Shown here: piece by piece, positions 14,535-17,376 of the stretch
Layout of the letters: each line of letters starts with the position of its first letter
Position numbering within the stretch: the first letter of the stretch is position 1
Origin: Aquificaceae bacterium
GTDB lineage: Bacteria; Aquificota; Aquificia; Aquificales; Aquificaceae
Length of the DNA stretch: 17,376 nucleotides
Direction of reading: 5' to 3'
NCBI GenBank assembly: GCA_015487835.1
Contig: WFOY01000063.1
Coordinates: 1-17,376, forward strand
Notes under the pieces: generated by a model
What the model saw: the letters and a program-made list of their open reading frames with translations, nothing else
Told to the model about the DNA's origin: nothing
Databases searched by the model: none
Program-made: the position numbers and the translations under genes

Positions 14535-14563
14535 TTAACAACCTTTACAGCTTCACCTAAATT
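14535..14563 (+). promoter_or_regulatory. Sigma-70-type promoter for the PAS histidine kinase
   Basis: TTAACA (14535-14540, 5/6) and TAAATT (14558-14563, 4/6) are 17 bases apart. Only 7 bases separate the -10 from the kinase ATG, implying a leaderless message. Site 2 directly borders the -35, so the activator could influence this promoter too. Confidence 0.5.
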
Positions 14564-14570
14564 ATTCGGG

Positions 14571-15590
14571 ATGGACTTTTCCATATTCGATGACTTCGAG
14601 GAAGAGGTCGTCGTAATAGACAAGAACTACAGGATAGTTTACGCCAACAAGAAGTACGCCCAGGACATGGGCTACCGATCCCCCGATGAGGTGATCGGGG
14701 ACTTCTGCTACGTGGTCTCCCACCACAGGACCGAACCCTGTGAGGGCGAGTGTCACCCCTGTCCCCTGAAGGAGATAGAGAAGCTGGGCAAGTCTGTAAA
14801 CGTGGTCCACACCCACTACACCCACGACAACAGGGAGCTTCCCGTGGAGATCTCAGCCTTCCCGATAGATGGGGGTTCCAAGATACTCCAGATAATAAGG
14901 GAGATAAAGAGCGACAAGGAGAAGTACTACCTCTTCAGCCTGTCCCAGAAGCTAAGCTCCGTAGGTTTCTTGGCCCTCGGCATAGCCCACCAGCTCAGCA
15001 CGCCCCTCGGAACCATACTCCTCGCCCTCGAGGACCTGGAGAGGAAGGTGGGTCCCTCCGAGGAGATAGACCTTATAAGGAGATCCGTTGATACGTGCAA
15101 GAACTACGTGGACAAGCTTCTCTATCTGGTCAAGAGGAACTCGGCCAAAGACTTCGTTAATGTAAAGAAGGCCGTGTCCGATGCTGTAGACCTGATCAGG
15201 ATATACGCCAAGGAGAGGGAGGTCCTCATCGAGGAGGATCTCCAGGATGTGGGCTACTCCCTTTGTAGCGAGGCGGATATAAGACATCTGGTGATCAACC
15301 TGGTCCTCAACGCCGTCCAGGCCTCCCAGAGAGGTAGCACCGTCTGGGTCAGGTTGAGGAGGGGAGACAATAGCTGGGTCTTGGAGGTGGAGGACAGGGG
15401 TCACGGCATAGACCCAGAGGACCTCAGCAGGATCTTCATACCCTTCTACCAGGGTAAGGGAAAGAGGGAAGGTGCTGGCCTTGGGCTCGCGATAGTTGAC
15501 AGCATAGTGAAGGAGTACAAGGGGTCAATTGACGTCAGGAGCAAACCTGGGGAGGGAACCCTCTTCAAGGTCACCGTTCCGGTCTCTTAA
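14571..15590 (+). CDS. Soluble PAS-domain sensor histidine kinase with Cys cluster
   Basis: This is a 339-residue cytoplasmic kinase with no membrane span. A PAS domain occupies about 5-110 (VVVIDKNYRIVYANKKYAQ). It carries C46, C57, C61 and C64 plus H51 and H52 in a CY-x9-C-x3-C-x2-C arrangement, a likely metal, Fe-S or thiol redox site. The dimerisation/phosphoacceptor helix has H140 (GIAHQLSTPLG). The ATPase domain has the N box (N247 in NLVLNAVQAS), DRGHGID (275-281) and GAGLGLAIV (301-309). This NtrB-like H-box fits an NtrC-type partner, which is encoded convergently next door. The start is the ATG at 14571; an open frame reaches 84 codons further upstream but runs through fccB and its promoter. 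Its last 22 codons overlap the regulator gene on the other strand. Confidence 0.9.
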   Translation: MDFSIFDDFEEEVVVIDKNYRIVYANKKYAQDMGYRSPDEVIGDFCYVVSHHRTEPCEGECHPCPLKEIEKLGKSVNVVHTHYTHDNRELPVEISAFPIDGGSKILQIIREIKSDKEKYYLFSLSQKLSSVGFLALGIAHQLSTPLGTILLALEDLERKVGPSEEIDLIRRSVDTCKNYVDKLLYLVKRNSAKDFVNVKKAVSDAVDLIRIYAKEREVLIEEDLQDVGYSLCSEADIRHLVINLVLNAVQASQRGSTVWVRLRRGDNSWVLEVEDRGHGIDPEDLSRIFIPFYQGKGKREGAGLGLAIVDSIVKEYKGSIDVRSKPGEGTLFKVTVPVS

Positions 15591-16889
15591 CCTTTTCAGC
15601 TTGCGGAACACGGTCCTCCTGCTGCACCCAAGCACCTGGGCCACCTTGGTAACGCTTCCCAGCCTCCTGTAGAGGTAATCCACGTACATAAGCTCCAGGT
15701 CCTCCAAGGATGGGAGCTTAGAGAACAACTCCTCGGGGCAGAGGCTTTCAGAGTCAGTCCTCAAACAGATGTTGTCGTCTATGTACTCACCCTTGGAGAG
15801 GAGGGCTGCTCTCTCGATGGTATTTTTAAGCTCCCTTATGTTTCCGGGCCACGGGTAGTTCATTAGAGTCCTCATGGTCTCTGGCCTTATCTTCTTCTTG
15901 TACTTACCCAAGAAGAACTTCACGAGTATGGGTATGTCCTCACGCCTGTCCCTTAGCGGTGGGACGTGTATCTCAACTGCGTTCAGCCTGTAAAGCAGAT
16001 CGCTCCTGAACTCGCCCTTAGAAACCATCTCCTCAAGGTTCCTGTTGGTAGCCGATATTATCCTCACGTCAACCTTTATCTCCTTGAGCCCTCCCACCCG
16101 CCTGAAGCTCCTTGTCTCAACAAACCTGAGGAGTTTGGGCTGGACCTGTATCGGGACGTCACCTATCTCGTCGAGGAAGAGGGTCCCGCCGTTAGCTATC
16201 TCTACAAGACCGATCTTCCTCTGGGTTGCGCCTGTGTAGGCCCCCTTCTCGTGGCCGAAGATCTCGCTCTCGAACAGGTGTTCTGGAATGGCACTACAGT
16301 CCACAACTACGAAGGGTCTGTCCCTCCTGGAGGAGGTCCTGTGGATGTACCTCGCTATGACCTCCTTCCCCGTTCCTGTCTCTCCCCTCAGGAGGACGTT
16401 TATGTCCGTCCTCGCCACCCTCTCAACGGTCTCCATGACCCCTCTGAGGGCAGGGTTCTTGGTCTCAAGGACGACCTCCTGGTCCTTCTCTAAGAGTATG
16501 CTCCTAAGAGCCCTGTTCTCTTCTTCCAGTCTCTTCTCCTTCAGGGCCCTGTCTATGCTTACCTCGAGTATGTCAAAGCTGAAGGGCTTCTGGATGAAGT
16601 CGGTTGCCCCGCTCTTGATCGCCTCGACTGCTGTCCTCACGTCACCGTAACCCGTTATCACGATGAACTTGGTAGAGGTGGTCTTGGAGAACTCCCTGAG
16701 TATCTCCATCCCGTTCATGTCCCTCAGCCTAAGGTCCAAGAGGACTATATCGTAACCTTTTGTGCTTATCAGGTCCCTCGCCTCCTGACCTGAGAAAGCC
16801 CTGTCAACCCTGAAGCCCTTTTCCCTAAGCTTCTTCTCCAGGAGCCTGCTTAGGCTCTCGTCGTCCTCCACTATCAGGATCCCGCCCAT
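15525..16889 (-). CDS. NtrC-family sigma-54-dependent response regulator
   Basis: This 454-residue enhancer-binding protein has three domains. The receiver (about 1-115) carries acidic D9/D10, phospho-acceptor D52, T79 and K101. The AAA+ sigma-54 domain (about 142-370) has Walker A GETGTGKE (169-176), the sigma-54-contact loop GAYTGA (216-221, Tyr in place of the usual Phe), Walker B GTLFLDE (235-241) and NYPWPGNIREL. A Fis-type helix-turn-helix follows (about 393-433, ending GCSRRTVFRKLKRL). About 20 further residues after the helix-turn-helix are encoded opposite the kinase gene. The ATG at 16889 has no ribosome site and lies at the edge of a palindrome; a TTG at 16925 was rejected as start. 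It most likely receives phosphate from the adjacent PAS kinase and drives fccB. Confidence 0.93.
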   Translation of the reverse strand: MGGILIVEDDESLSRLLEKKLREKGFRVDRAFSGQEARDLISTKGYDIVLLDLRLRDMNGMEILREFSKTTSTKFIVITGYGDVRTAVEAIKSGATDFIQKPFSFDILEVSIDRALKEKRLEEENRALRSILLEKDQEVVLETKNPALRGVMETVERVARTDINVLLRGETGTGKEVIARYIHRTSSRRDRPFVVVDCSAIPEHLFESEIFGHEKGAYTGATQRKIGLVEIANGGTLFLDEIGDVPIQVQPKLLRFVETRSFRRVGGLKEIKVDVRIISATNRNLEEMVSKGEFRSDLLYRLNAVEIHVPPLRDRREDIPILVKFFLGKYKKKIRPETMRTLMNYPWPGNIRELKNTIERAALLSKGEYIDDNICLRTDSESLCPEELFSKLPSLEDLELMYVDYLYRRLGSVTKVAQVLGCSRRTVFRKLKRLRDRNGDLEEGSLPRFAPDVN

Positions 16890-16907
16890 GGTGTCAATTT
16901 TGACACA
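16890..16907. promoter_or_regulatory. Palindromic operator over the start of the regulator gene
   Basis: GGTGTCAA-TT-TTGACACA has the 8-2-8 layout of the two sites before fccB, with a perfect 7-base inner palindrome. It touches the regulator ATG and covers the candidate -10 CAAAAT (16897-16902), which has a TTGGAA -35 at 17 bases (16920-16925). This position predicts autorepression. Confidence 0.6.
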
Positions 16908-16945
16908 ACCAGGCCAACCTTCCAATAATTTTTCCTTCTGGCAGT

Positions 16946-16951
16946 TAAAAT
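16946..16951 (+). promoter_or_regulatory. -10-like box 7 bases before the HARP RNase P gene
   Basis: TAAAAT (5/6) lies 7 bases before the ATG at 16959, again leaving room only for a leaderless or nearly leaderless start. The -35 region is not convincing. The AGGA after it is too close to the ATG for a normal ribosome site. Confidence 0.35.
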
Positions 16952-16958
16952 AGGACTT

Positions 16959-17376
16959 ATGGAGAACTTCGTCCTCGACACGAGCCTCTTCACGAACCCT
17001 GACATATACACCACCTTCGAAAAGGACCAGTTAGGTGCCATAGAGAACTTCCTGCATCTTGCCATGCACTCTGGGGCCGGTTTCTACATGCCCACGTCTG
17101 TTTACGAGGAGATGATCAAGATGGTGGACCTTGGACCACTTGCCCCTGAGTTCGAGATGGTGGTCAAGATAAGGTCCCCAAGAAAGTACTCCATAATGAT
17201 ACCCAGCGAGATCCTGTACGAGCTCATAGAGGAGGTCCGTCACAGGATAAACAAGGGTCTTAGGATCGCCGAGGAGCACACCAAGGAGGCTGGGAAGGTC
17301 ACGGAGAACGACGTGGGAAAGCTGATAAATCGGCTGAGGGAGAAGTACAGGGAGGCTCTCAGACAGGGGATAATAG
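16959..17376 (+). CDS. HARP-family protein-only RNase P / 'RNA ligase partner' PIN protein (partial, C-terminus beyond window end)
   Basis: The visible 139 residues begin [20 protein letters not shown], the hallmark N-terminus of the PIN_5 / 'RNA ligase partner' family. It includes HARP, the homologue of Aquifex RNase P, a small protein-only enzyme that removes 5' leaders from pre-tRNA. D7 is the first catalytic aspartate. Family segments [42 protein letters not shown] and [19 protein letters not shown] sequence follow (the last reads [14 protein letters not shown] here). The remaining active-site aspartates are expected just past residue 139, beyond the window. From memory, the Aquifex protein is very similar over this whole stretch. 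No RNA ligase gene is visible next to it, which favours the RNase P role. Confidence 0.9.
   Translation, partial: MENFVLDTSLFTNPDIYTTFEKDQLGAIENFLHLAMHSGAGFYMPTSVYEEMIKMVDLGPLAPEFEMVVKIRSPRKYSIMIPSEILYELIEEVRHRINKGLRIAEEHTKEAGKVTENDVGKLINRLREKYREALRQGII

Larger units (their letters stand above)
14388..14570. other. Divergent regulatory region between fccB and the PAS kinase
   Basis: This 183-base noncoding gap holds, in order from the fccB side, a GGGGGTGG ribosome site, a sigma-54 promoter, two 18-base palindromic sites, and the kinase promoter. No further reading frame or RNA structure was recognised in it. Confidence 0.8.

Noticed and set aside
14319..14570. An 84-codon upstream extension of the PAS kinase
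   Set aside because: It runs antisense through the fccB start and the regulatory sites, lacks family resemblance, and the PAS domain begins right after the ATG at 14571.
16890..16925. TTG start at 16925 for the response regulator
   Set aside because: It would make the palindrome coding. Receiver domains start a few residues before the first strand (ILIVEDD), which fits the ATG at 16889.

Overview
The window looks like a chromosomal segment of a thermophilic, chemolithotrophic member of the Aquificaceae or a close relative. This is an inference. It rests on the start of an Aquifex-type protein-only RNase P (HARP family) at the right edge, a flavocytochrome-c sulfide dehydrogenase flavoprotein paired with a Rieske protein, bacterial (thermophile-type) S-adenosylmethionine decarboxylase, and compact gene packing with ATGA-type overlaps. 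G+C appears to be in the mid-50s by eye. I saw no tRNA, rRNA, CRISPR array, transposase or phage gene.

Left block (1-8697, all on the minus strand, so transcribed right to left): rsmD-coaD-lptE-like-DUF302-ribD, then ygfZ plus an unknown 101-residue gene, then a dienelactone hydrolase, then rpmB-aroC-mlaE-CDF transporter, then minC-minD (minD cut by the window start). Most junctions overlap or have gaps of 0-40 bases. Promoter-like elements recur at the breaks: extended -10 boxes before minC, rpmB and the hydrolase, and apparently leaderless starts for ygfZ and rsmD.

Middle block (8700-12310): speH runs on the plus strand from a good sigma-70-type promoter whose -10 box overlaps that of rsmD. 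A 28-codon upstream reading frame overlaps the speH start. speH converges on a minus-strand operon ompA-like-argJ-stomatin/slipin.

Right block (12311-16958) is the most interesting. A Tat-exported sulfide dehydrogenase flavoprotein (fccB-like) and a Tat-exported Rieske protein form a minus-strand pair. Upstream is a near-perfect sigma-54 promoter (14427-14443) and two 18-base operator-like sites 21 bases apart (14496-14513, 14517-14534). The divergent plus-strand gene is a soluble PAS histidine kinase with a Cys cluster. It converges with, and overlaps by 66 bases, an NtrC-family sigma-54 activator on the minus strand. A third copy of the palindrome (16890-16907) covers the activator's start codon. 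The arrangement reads as a self-contained, sigma-54-dependent regulatory circuit for periplasmic sulfide oxidation.

Right edge (16959-17376): the first 139 codons of the HARP RNase P on the plus strand. Noncoding stretches are all under about 200 bases. The largest, 14388-14570, is the regulatory region just described.
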